DNA of 64,000 nt from assembly GCA_025024175.1 (NCBI GenBank), contig QCXZ01000003.1:61274023-61338022 (forward strand), written 5' to 3'. The translations under genes and the position numbers were made by a program. This document shows positions 12,834-33,036 of this stretch, piece after piece (the stretch's first letter is position 1; every line of letters starts with the position of its first letter). The notes beneath the pieces were generated by a model, which ran no database searches, was not told the DNA's origin, and worked only from the letters and a program-made list of their open reading frames with translations. The stretch comes from Rhyzopertha dominica. Its lineage: Eukaryota > Arthropoda > Insecta > Coleoptera > Bostrichidae.

Positions 12834-13031
12834 TTATTGTGATCTGCCAATTTCCATCTTAAATTCGTAGCGAATATCGACCTTATTGACGTTGCCGATT
12901 TGGTGATAAATGACTTCCTTCAAAACGGGAAATCTAAAAAAATACCGTATATTCTGTAACGAAATAGGAACCAATATAAAGGTAAGGAATTGGGCATTTT
13001 CGTATGCTAAAACTTCTTTTGAATAGTACAT
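12834..13031 (-). CDS. Short open frame beginning MYYSKEVL (uncertain)
   Basis: 65 codons from an ATG at 13031. The first residues resemble the start of Rad21/Rec8 kleisins (MFYxxxVL), but the next segment, LTFILVPISL, only loosely matches the IWLAAHW region and no further exons are visible to the left, where transposon DNA begins. It could be a chance frame, a decayed gene copy or a lone first exon. It lies divergent to the chromodomain gene. Confidence 0.2.
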   Translation of the reverse strand: MYYSKEVLAYENAQFLTFILVPISLQNIRYFFRFPVLKEVIYHQIGNVNKVDIRYEFKMEIGRSQ

Positions 13032-13313
13032 CAGAATTCAAAGTAATCGACAAGCAAGTGTTCCCGCCATAGGTAAAATTTTACGCAATATTTACGCTGT
13101 TACTATATTAAATATATAGCAATTATGAACTTAACAAATAGCACACGCGAAGCATCAATTCTTCTTATTGTTAAGGATCACTTCGTATTTCTAATAGAGT
13201 GAGTAATTTTTTACATTTCCCGTTTTGTAGCGGTGTATGTCGCCCATGTATTAGCTTACGGCGATACCCCAACCTTAATGGTTAATCTTTGTTGTTGAAA
13301 AGCTTCCATGGGG

Positions 13314-13348
13314 TTGGCGTTGGCAATGTTGGCATGTTGGCAATACTG
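13314..13348. promoter_or_regulatory. TTGGCA cluster upstream of chromodomain gene
   Basis: Four closely spaced TTGGC units (TTGGCGTTGGCAATGTTGGC and TTGGCAATAC) lie about 150 bases upstream of the start codon at 13488. They resemble the TTGGCAAC/GTTGCCAA motif found upstream of other genes here. Function inferred only. Confidence 0.3.
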
Positions 13349-13487
13349 TTGAAATCAATGGCGTTTCACCTTTCACTTGGTGTCGTCTGTGTATACTTGT
13401 CCAAGTCCAAGCGGTTTTTTGTTTGTTGATAAATAACTACTAAGAAAAAAAAATCAAGTTCTAGCTGCAGCAAGTTATAATTTTGCT

Positions 13488-14313
13488 ATGAGAAAAGTGA
13501 GCATGAAGCGAAAGAGCGGCAGACACAGCAATAAAGCAAAGGAAAACGATTCGGTAGTGTCTGAAGCCGATTCGGTAGCGTCTGAAGCCAACGGCAACAA
13601 GAACTCGGACCCCGAAGAAAGCGTATCGGAAGAGAATGTGCCCTCGAAGAAAAGAAGAAGCAAAGGTCGCAAGTCGGTCTCATTTTCGCCGGATAAAGGA
13701 GATAAGTCAGTGCAGGACGAAGAAGATGAGCAGGGGCAACAGTACGAGGTAAGATATAATGCTTGTATAAGATCTGTGTCCTATCATTTGTGTTTAGGTT
13801 GAAGCAATTGTCGGACAGAAATATATTAAAGGAGTAAAACATTACCGCATTAGATGGAAAGGTTACAATGCCAGCAGTGATACGTGGGAAGCGGAAGACA
13901 CTCTAAATTGTAATGAACTCATCAAGGAGTATAATAAGAAAAACTCCAAAAGTCCATCAAAGAAGGAAAAGAAACAGAAAGATACAAAAGCAAAAGAGAG
14001 CGATGATGATGATGACGAAGATGAAGCCGAGTATGAGGTTGAGCGAATCAAAGATGTATACTTCAAACGCGATGGTAAACGTGAATTTTTGGTACACTGG
14101 AAAGGGTATTCTACTGCGGATGACACTTGGGAACCTGAAGAGCACCTGTCGTGCCCTGAACTTATTGATAAGTTCATGAAGAAGGTCAACGAGGCCAAGG
14201 TATATGAAAACCATGAGCTGCGTGAAAAAAGAGTACACACGAATCGATTTACTCTGACTCCCACGGACACAGGACGTCGGATAAGCAGGCGCAATTTGGG
14301 AAAACAAAGGTGA
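13488..14313 (+). CDS. Double-chromodomain nuclear protein
   Basis: About 258 residues from two exons, 13488-13748 and 13798-14313. Residues 1-85 are acidic/basic low-complexity with [10 protein letters not shown] as a likely nuclear localisation signal. Chromodomain 1 starts at Tyr86 (QYEVEAIVG) with RWKGY at 106-110; chromodomain 2 starts at Tyr166 (EYEVERIKD) with HWKGY around 187-191. Both keep the three aromatic cage positions (Tyr, Trp, Tyr) used to bind methyl-lysine, so both could read histone methylation. A D/E-rich linker joins them. No chromo-shadow domain is seen, so this is not a classical HP1. The last codons could instead splice at AAACAAAG|GTGATG to an acceptor before 14363, adding about 15 different residues. 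I do not know its named orthologue. Confidence 0.85.
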
Positions 14314-14889
14314 TGGTTTTAACGTTAAATATCTTGTTAATTCTTACTCTGGTGTTTGTAGGGTGCAGTATCACGATGCTGAGTAAAAAGGAAACAACCT
14401 GCAAGTAAATTTAAATTTTTTATTTGTTCATTGACTTCATATACACATGTAGAGATTTATTTAATTTCTATAAGAAGAGTTATTAATTTGATAGGATATT
14501 TTAGGTATTATTACTTTGCGTAGCACATAATGCTCTATTTTGTATTGTTAGACTATAAGAGTGTATGTATGGGTAAAAAATAAAGTCAAATAGTGTTCCC
14601 CAAACATTTTTGTCTCATAGACCTCTTGACATGTTTTTCGGTTTAGGGTGTACCCTGTGCTTAGCCAATATTGATTCTTAGCAAATTCATCAGTCTTTCA
14701 AAGATTTAAATCTCTAACTGTAGTAAAGTGGAGCGTGAGAAACTTTAAAGAAAACAGGTAAAGTTTTATATATTTTACATTTATTAATTGAATTCATATT
14801 AAAATGCCGTATTTGTTACATTAATATAAGTAAATGAATTAGGTGGCTTGGAAACAAGCTGATCGAACCTATGTGCTTTGTCTCACTTG

Positions 14890-15530
14890 ATTTATCAGAA
14901 AATAAAAAGATTCAATTCACCTTAGAAAAAGAAAAGATAGATAGATTTTCTGGACTTATGATGTCGATAAAGAACAGTAAAATTGACTTAAATTTATAAA
15001 AAAACTGACAGTCAGATGTTATAATCCCGGCTTGCTCAAATCAATCATTACAAATTAAGCATTCTGTGTTTTATAGTTTAATAAACAGACTAATAAATAT
15101 AGCACTTAAAAAAATTGAAATAGAAGTGACAACAATTAAACAAATAGCCTTTAACAATGGATATTACACAAAAGTTGTAGAAGAAAGCAATACAAAGTTA
15201 GAATACCAAGAATACTGTACCTACAATAGAGGTAAATAAGTGCAATTTGGGAGGTCTTCTAGTTAACAATAAGCCAAAATCCAATAGTTTGAACGAAAGC
15301 GGTATTTACCAACTAAAATGCGTGCAATGTGACGTGGTAGGTACAGCTAAAAATTGAATTAAAGAACATGTTGCGAATATAAATTCAAATAAAAGCATAA
15401 AAGGTTTTGTTGACCATTGCATGAAAAATAATCATTACTTAGATGAAAGCGTAATCAGTCTTACATTGAGACAGGAAAGGTAGAAAACTAAACCTTTTAG
15501 AACTGTTATAAATTAAAAATACTCAACATA
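14890..15530 (+). pseudogene. Penelope-like element relic (RT end plus GIY-YIG endonuclease)
   Basis: Broken frames still read as PLE protein: KKIQFTLEKEKIDRF, then LYKKTDSQML (the usual YRKPT region), then KIEIEVTTIKQIAFNNGYY, and finally SGIYQLKCVQCDVVG with IKEHVANINSNKSIKGF, which is the GIY-YIG endonuclease start and its downstream helix. Several stops and frameshifts show it is dead. A piece of the left side (14845-14905) recurs inverted at about 15755-15815. Confidence 0.65.
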
Positions 15531-16640
15531 AAAAAAAATTGGCAAATATGTAAATAGAAATTTCCACCCATTCTGTATGCCCTTGATATTGCCAAGATTA
15601 TGAAGTCGGCCTTCAAAACCCAGGCGAGAGCATTTTATAACTACTTTACAACCCCTGTAAAAAAAGTGGACGTAAACAAAATGCTTCACATCTGAGTTTA
15701 GTATAATGCCGTTATCTCTTTGACAATGACCATTAGGTCAAAACGATCTTCAGAGTTATCTGATAAATCAAGTGAGACAAAGCACATATGTTCAATCAGC
15801 TTTCCAAGGTAACTAATTGATTCAAAATGTTTCACAATAAAAGCTCCTTTGAAACCATTTAAATAAATGCTTTGAGTGGGAACGATGAACAGCATGCTTT
15901 AATTATAAATTTGGCATCAATTTAGTTAGGTTTAATCTCAGATCTCCTCGGTTAGTGATGTCTAGTCTACTTCTTTTTTTTTGTTAGTAGATTGATGTAT
16001 CATGTTGAAACCCGTATCATTAATAAGTAATAGGTATGTCTTTTTGAAGCCAGAATGGCTGATATCCGTTTCTAAACCGTAGATAACCAATACAGGAAGC
16101 TTCGCCGATTTATAGGGCTTTTTTCGACGATAGCGCTATCTGGACAGTTGAATACTGAAATAATGTTCCAATATATAATATATCATATATTATATATGGC
16201 TTCAAATGGTATTTCTAGATTCTAGATGATAATTATTTATGATAAATATAATCAAAAAAGTTGGCATAAAATCCAAGAATAGTGTTAGCAGTAAAAATAA
16301 CATTTTGAGACTTTCAAGCAAGATGGTAAATAGTAGATACCTACCATGCTATTTTACCGTGATAATGCGTTTTGGCATTGGACTAGGGTTACTACCACTG
16401 ATCTCTAAATATTATTTAGAAATCAGTGGTTACTACTTACAACTTAACTACCCAACCCGTGCTTACTAGTGGTTATTACAAGTATAATAGTGAATAATTG
16501 ACTAAAATTGAAACTTTCTATTGGTTTTTAGAAACGTTAAAAATACTTAATTGGTTAGAATTTTTGATACGAATTACTATAAATAATCAAAAATGTATGA
16601 ATTTTTTGAAGTAGTTATCTTTAGGTAGTAATAGTAAGAA
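15531..16640. other. Intergenic DNA with small hairpins
   Basis: No gene recognised. It includes the inverted partner of the Penelope relic edge (about 15755-15815), an AT palindrome near 16170-16200 and a 37-base hairpin at 16394-16430 (ACCACTGATCTC... / ...GAAATCAGTGGT). Confidence 0.45.
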
Positions 16641-16660
16641 TCGGCAAGTTTAACACAATA

Positions 16661-16668
16661 TTGGCAAC
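16661..16668. promoter_or_regulatory. TTGGCAAC motif upstream of TGS1/Greatwall
   Basis: TTGGCAAC lies about 165 bases upstream of the TGS1 start codon. It is the reverse complement of the GTTGCCAA motif near other gene starts in this window. Confidence 0.3.
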
Positions 16669-16831
16669 ATTGTCCCTACAATGTGAACGTGGCTAAGTTA
16701 AATTTCGGTTGTTGCTGGCTGCTGGAAATTTTTGCGTGTTTTTTACTGCAAGGAATTTAGCTGAATTAAATTAAAAAGTTGGAATGAAGTGTCAACTTCA
16801 TGCGTTTTTTAAATCATACTGTGATCGCAAT

Positions 16832-26543
<9,712 letters not shown>

Positions 26544-28131
26544 CGTGAGATTGTGTGGTTTTTATATACTTGTTCGTTTTTGTATTGTAAGTATAAATGA
26601 AAAAAATGTATAAGTTATAACATACATTGAAAATAAACTTAATCGAATGATTTTATTTAGGCGTTTATTATTCTCTTTGTACTGACGAAAAATTTTTGCA
26701 TTTGGCAATGTTGCCAAGAATATATACGATGCAGCTGTCAATTGTTTTGCGATTTGAAATTTGTCAGCTTTAGTTGTCATTGTCAGATATAAAATATGCG
26801 GTTGGTACTTTTGCTAGCCTACTAGAAGAGGCATCGGTTTTTGCAAATCCTGCTGAAATATGGGGTTTAAGTCCATAATATTTTACACCTAGTGCAACCA
26901 CTGAAATTCAGGATGTAACAGGGGAAAGGTACATTAACAATAATTACTAATTTCATATTGCCAGTTGCAATTACAAATTCAACATGCCTAATGTAAATAC
27001 CCAATTAGCTTATCTAAGGTGTCATCCCTTTATTTACTAGCAAATATTTGCTAAGCTCTTTATCTGATAACAAACTTACACCTATTAATTGCAACTGAAA
27101 CCCTAACAGTNCCATTGTAGTCGCTAGCCATAACCTGTAACTTTAGTTGCTGCTTTCATATGGTAAACCAGTAATATATTGCATTTTGCATCTGCTGTCG
27201 TCTGTTGTAAGTAAATTTATTGTAAAATATCTCAGAATTATTTCGTACTGCAAGAAGCTTTACACTTAGGGATTGAGGACGTAGTTGTAGAATCTTTTTC
27301 TTTAAAATACCTATCTAATAATGTCATAAAGAATATTTGCACACAAAAAAGTTAACAGCTGAAATTTTAATTCGTATTCCTTGCTTAGAACATAAGTGCT
27401 GGAAGTTTGCGCAACTTTTTATATATTAATTATTTTACATAACCTCAAAAATATAGACTATATCCGGATTTGTTCGTTACATGCAGGAAAGTAGCTAACA
27501 AGCGGGCAAAGTATATTTTTTCATGCAGTTTACATTTTGTATTTGCCTCATAAAAAGAAAATGTTGGATGAAACATTCTTAATTTATATAGGTACCTATA
27601 TACAGTTTTGCAATTAACTTATTGTTGCATAAAAAGATATTATTTTCCAGGAATTAACTGTTTATTTTGCCTATTTGAGGTCCTAGTTTAATATTTGGTA
27701 CACATATTGACCAGCGAGCTAAGATATTTATACATATGTGATATAAAATTATTATATTGTGATGGTTGTTTAAAGATTGTGGTCATTGGTCATTCTTCAG
27801 TATTGGGCATAAAGTACTGAGTTTGTTTAGAGGTGTTGGTTACAACAATTTGTGGATTTTAATTCTAACTAGAAATGTGTACTTACCAAAATTAAGATCT
27901 ATAAAAAAATTGAATTTTGGCCAGCTTGAGATGTGAATATTTTGACAGGAATACTCAAATGGATTTCTTTTTTTAAATAAACTCCCTGTAAAATATTTTG
28001 TAGAAGTCTCATTTAAAATATTATATAATTATGAAAAATCCTGTTAAAAAAATAAACCATCAAAAGGGTATTGTTAAAGATGATTCCCATGTTGAATTAG
28101 TGAACGCTTACCAGTTCACTTCAATTTGTTA
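26544..28131. other. Intergenic DNA with a candidate promoter at about 26.7 kb
   Basis: The palindrome TTGGCAATGTTGCCAA (26703-26718) is followed by several TGTCA units (26736-26787), the same motif types seen near other gene starts. A possible noncoding first exon for a plus-strand gene ends at a GT donor near 26929 (GGGGAAAG|GTACAT). The remainder is featureless; there is one N at 27111. Confidence 0.35.
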
Positions 28132-28403
28132 GCTGCGATTTATTGGTGAAATCAGAAATCATTGTTTATCATGACCCATCAATAGAGAAGTGTAGCGAGC
28201 GTTTTTCTTTACCCGAAGAAGACATTGAAACAGTTAAATTGCTTATTTCATAGGTATCTTGTTCAGAATGGAAAGTGTTTTAAAGAATTATCTTTTTGAA
28301 TGCAGAAGAGATGGATGTTGTACAAATACAATGGTCATGTCATAATTTCTGCACATATCAAGCTAGCGCTGAATTGGCAATGGTGAAATGACAAGTGCTG
28401 TGA
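28132..28403 (+). other. Possible upstream coding exon(s) of the zinc-finger gene
   Basis: After an acceptor-like TTGTTAG, the frame reads LVKSEIIVYHDPS and CSERFSLPEEDIETV (39 codons, stop at 28250). A second open piece after GAATGCAG reads MDVVQIQWSCHNFC and ends at a weak GT donor near 28403. The composition looks coding, but no donor fits cleanly for the first piece and I do not recognise the domain. It may belong to the gene whose zinc fingers begin near 33022. Confidence 0.25.
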
Positions 28404-28442
28404 AATTATAAAAGCCTATCATTGGGACATCACTTAGCTATA

Positions 28443-29203
28443 CAGAGTCCGCCACCTAAAACTCCCCAGACTCGTATTTTCTTTATTTTTTCATGTACAA
28501 CCTTAAGTTATATGTCAAAGTGTAGGTCTTTTTAAACTCTTTAAAAATAGCTTGGTGGATGTCCAAAAAAAATTTTGCAGATTATTCTGTTTAAAGTTAT
28601 TTTTTTGTAAATATTTTTTAACCTTACCTCGTATAATAAATATTGTTTCACAGTTAAATGCCGACTTTTGTTTTCTTCAATTTGTGTCATTACCATGCAT
28701 GCATAATTTTTACAGGGTTTCGCTTTCTAGCCTCTCTCTCTTTAGAATGAACTTTGTACTTGATTTATTTAAAAATTACTCAAAATTTTGGGGTTTTGTG
28801 TGCAGCGATGGGTATGTAGGCATAATTTGTACCGTAATAAACTACTAAGCTAATACTTAAAAAATTGTGAACGGCCCTATAACATGAACATGGCGGCGAC
28901 GAGTTTTTCTTGTTTTGCACTAAGAAGGAGTAAAAATTACGCATACATGGTAATGACACAAATTGAAGAAAACAAAAATCGGCATCCAACTATGAAGCAA
29001 TATTTATTATACGGGGTAAGGTTAAAAAATATTTACAAAAATTAACTTTATTTGCAAAATATCACAATATGCAAAAAAAATTGGACCCTCACTATGCTAT
29101 TTTTAAAGAGTTCAAAAAGACCTACAATTTGACATATAACTTAAGGTTGTACCTAAAAAACAAAGAAAATACGAGCCTGGGGAGTTTTAGGTGGCGGACC
29201 CTG
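28443..29203. mobile_element. Mariner-type MITE with inverted arms, copy 1
   Basis: TA-flanked element. The left end CAGAGTCCGCCACCTAAAAC is matched by the right end GTTTTAGGTGGCGGACCCTG. Long internal stretches are inverted copies of each other (AACCTTAAGTTATATGTCAA and GTATAATAAATATTG on the left, their complements on the right). There is no transposase. The TA duplication and ends fit a non-autonomous Tc1/mariner derivative. A sister copy is at 31816-32777. Confidence 0.8.
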
Positions 29204-30215
29204 TATATAGAGTGTGTGTGGTTCACTCAGTTTATGTGTAAAAAATTCTCAAATCGGGGTAGTTTGATGCAATGGAACGCGTCACTCTAACAGATTAATG
29301 TGTGTATATTAAAATTCCTATACTGTGCCGAAATTCACGGTACTTTACAAGAAGCTTGCCACGAGTCACGTTTGGATAGTTTAACAGTAACTTGATGGAG
29401 TAAGCGTTCCAGAGCTTTGGACTAATGTCAAAAACCACAGAAGTTGGACAGACAAGCAATAGATAAATACCAAAAGACAAATGTATCTGTTTTCTCTGAA
29501 AAAATGTAAATCCACGATTCCAAAAGTGTAGACGAGGTATGAAAGACAGCGGCATAATCCTCTTGCACAATAATGCTTGATCGGATAAAGCAGTGTTAAT
29601 CAAAGGAGTTTGCGATGACATGAGTCCTCCAGATTTCGTTGTGTTCCTCCAGTGGAGAGGAGAATTTCGTGAAGTCTGGTTTACTGACTTGGAAGGATAA
29701 AAGCTCTGCAACACCATATGCGTTCTGACATCTCAAACATCTTGACAAAAATTGTGTACTTAACGACGTTACTTTACTGCTGAAGCAATGGAAATGTGTT
29801 ATATGCAAGGGGATTATATTGAACGACTTTATTGCAATTTTTTAAAATATACGTTTCATTTGTGAGCTATGTTTTTGTGTGTAGGAATTTTGACATGACC
29901 CTTGTATTTTGAGAAGTGATATGGCAACTTACATTATGTAATGTATGTCTTGATTTCCATTTTCCTCCCCTCATATAGACCACGGTAGTAGATAGAGATG
30001 TATATGCACGATGCCGTGTGGAGCGGGCCAATTCCGTAGCCAGTCGTGTTAGAGAGAGATAGAGCATTGTGGGAATCGGTCCGCTTTGCATAAGGCTGCT
30101 TTACAGGGCACGCTGTGTTGATAATATCAATTTGATTCCCAAAATTACCTAAGCGAATAGCGATGGTTCATTTATCTTTCAAAAAGTGTGCAAATGATAA
30201 GATTCTGTTGTTACT
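29204..30215. other. Unresolved intergenic DNA, probably transposon-derived
   Basis: A 140-codon minus-strand frame (29295-29717) gives no recognisable protein. The segment at 29940-30075 (CTACTACCGTGGTC palindrome region, GAGAGAGATAGAGC) has an inverted relative at 31400-31545. No gene supported. Confidence 0.35.
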
Positions 30216-30773
30216 TGTGCAACAATTTTAGAACAGATTTGCGTCAGATAACGAAAACATTTTTTAAACACTTTTTGTGAGAAATTTTATTTCCTATCGG
30301 ATGGTATTTTCATATGTTAATATATTAAATATTTTCTGAGATATTTAGGAAAAACTGTTTTTTTAAATGACAGTTTTTTTCTTCTAAACAGTTTGCTGCA
30401 CCGAAAATTTATAGGGACTAATAATACTCGCAATTATACTACTAATCACATACTAAAAAGCAAAAAATAAATGTTTGCAAAAAGGGTAGTTACCCCACAA
30501 TTTTAGGGAAGGGGGCCCTATACCCTAGTCACCCCAAAAACTACATGTTGCTTTGGGTAGTTGAGATTTATATGTATGCCAAATTTCAAGTTCATATGTT
30601 ATCTTTCGAAAGTTATCGCGTCCACACACAGACAGACATACAAACATGAAATTTTTGCTCAAATTTTGTTTTTGGACGTTTTCGGGCATTTTAAAGCGGT
30701 TGAGCAAATAAAAAATTTTGAAAATTTCTGTTGCGTTACAATACTTCCCATCTGTTGGATGTGGAAGTAAAAT
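30216..30773. mobile_element. Truncated family A repeat
   Basis: Inverted relative to the 1.8-kb copy. It ends at TTGGATGTGGAAGTA (about 30759-30773), the family A terminus, and contains the blocks AGGGTAGTTACCCC and TTTGGGTAGTTGAGATT. The other end is missing. Confidence 0.6.
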
Positions 30774-31815
30774 TAAGTACAGAAATACGACTACTCTATA
30801 TATTTCTTATATTACGAGGGCGATACTTATTTCACACTAAACTTCAGAAGTATATCAAATAAGAGTGTTAGGAAAAAAGTGGTGCTTCTGCAGTCAACGT
30901 TTATTAAAAATACACATACAAGGAGATCTAAAAATTAAAGAAAACTGTAAGTTAGATTCCTTCTTTTTTCTTGCACTTGATTTATCAGTGTCTCTGTCAT
31001 TGTGCTTATTTTGAAAGTATTTCTGCTTCGTGTTCTTTACAAGGAAACAAAATAGAATATGTGTTTGGAAACAATTCATCCACTACATTGTCAAAAACAA
31101 CACTGTGAATATGTTTGGTTAAAATATTTTTTTATGAAATGATCTGATTTGGATGACTTAACCGTCTTCTGGATTTTAAAATAGTAAGTCTAGGTGAAGG
31201 ACCAGCTGTATCAGAAACATTTGTTCGATAAAGATGATTGTTACATGTGGAGCATTTCGACAATTTAAAATTTTTTTTGCATATAAAGCTCTATTGGAAG
31301 AATTACTGTTACAGTTCGGCACCACACAATACTTTCACATTTTTGTTATTTCAAAAAGCTTCACACAAATACCACACCGAATGTATGGTTATGCATGCTA
31401 CTGGCGAGCGCTTTTACTACTATATTACATCTCTTACTAGACCTCTCTCTTCCACACTAACTATGAATCTGGGCCGCAGTTGCATACAGCTACCATACGG
31501 TTGTGCATATACCTCTCTATCTACTACCGTGGTATAGAGTAATGGACAAGACCTACTGTATAGAGATGTATTAATGAGATGTTCTTTGTAATAAATTTTA
31601 AAGTAACTGCTTCATAGTAACTAGAGGATACTTGGCAGTTTGATTTGAAATAATTTAAAGATAGCTTAAAAATTTTAAATACTGAAGAATGACTGGTTCT
31701 GACACTGTTCACTTTTAGGTAGTTCCCAAAAACAATTTTACCAAATGCCTGCCTTGTTTTTGTTTTTGATATTCTAAGCTAGTAGCATATTTACCAAACC
31801 TGCCACAGAAATATA

Positions 31816-32777
31816 CAGGGTCCGCCACCTAAAACTCCCCAGGCTCGTAATTTCTTTATTTTTTTAGGTACAACCTTAAGTTATATGTCAAATTGTAGGT
31901 CTTTTTAAACTCTTAAAAATAAAATATTGGGTGTCAAAAATTTTTTTTGCAGATTATCATATTTTGCAAATAAAGTTAATTTTTGTAAATATATTTTAAC
32001 CTTACCCCGTATAATAAATATTGCTTTGTAGTTGGTTGCCGGCTTTTATTTTCTTCAATATGTGTCTTTACCATGTATGCGTAATTTTTACTCCTTCTTA
32101 GTGAAAAANAGGAAAAACTAGTCGCCGCCATTTATGTTAATAGGGTTGTTCAGAATTTTGTAAGTGTTACTTTAGTAGCTTATTACGGTACAAATTATGC
32201 CTACATACCCATCGCTACACACAAAACCCCAAAATTTGGAGTAACTTTTAAATAAATAAAGTACAAAGTGTGTTCTACAGAAAGAGAGGCTAGGAAACGA
32301 AACCCTGAGATGAGACTAGTGCGTGATGTAGATTTTATTAAAAAGTTACTCCAAATTTAATTTTGGGGTTTTTTGTGCGGCGATGGGTATGTAGGCATAA
32401 TTAGTACCGTAATAAGCTACTAAAATAACACTTAAAAAATTCTGAACCCTATTAACAAAAATGGCGGCGAATAGTTTTTCTTGTTTTTCACTAAGAAGGA
32501 TTAAAAATTACGCAACAGAGTAAAGACACAAATTGAAGAAAATAAAAGGGGGCATCCAACTATAAAGCAATATTTATTATACGGGGTAAGGTTAAAAAAA
32601 ATTTACAAAAATTAACTTTATTTGCAAAATATGATAATTAACAAAAACAAATTTTGAACACCCAATATTCTATTTTTAAAGAGTTTATAAAGACCTACAA
32701 TTTCATATATAAGTTAAGGTTGTACCTAAAAAAATAGCGAAAATACGAGCCTGGGTAGTTTTAAGTGGCGGACCCTG
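31816..32777. mobile_element. Mariner-type MITE with inverted arms, copy 2
   Basis: TA-flanked: CAGGGTCCGCCACCTAAAAC on the left, GTGGCGGACCCTG on the right. It is longer than copy 1 because a central segment around 32280-32340 separates two nearly complete inverted arms. No transposase. There is one N at 32109. Confidence 0.8.
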
Positions 32778-33036
32778 TATAAAGAAAAATAATGTAACTA
32801 AGCATAATCCAAGTTAGGGCAGATGCATCATGTACAGCACTTTATGAACTTCCAGGTGAGGTGATGGTGAGGCCTACCACCTGCACTGCGATGGATACTC
32901 ACTCCACTTAAAAACCGTTATAACTCTATTCTCACTAATTTTCTATGGTGGTTGGGAACTGATATACATATAGCACAGAGGTTTAGGGTTGCATGTAAAA
33001 ATAGCTGTAACACGATTCTAGTCAAAGATATTGCCG

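Noticed and set aside
13863..14307. Long minus-strand frames opposite the chromodomain exon
   Set aside because: Antisense shadows; low-complexity Ser/Phe runs produced by the acidic linker on the other strand.
29295..29808. Two overlapping minus-strand frames (140 and 70 codons)
   Set aside because: No recognisable domain, no clear splice structure, and surrounded by repeats.
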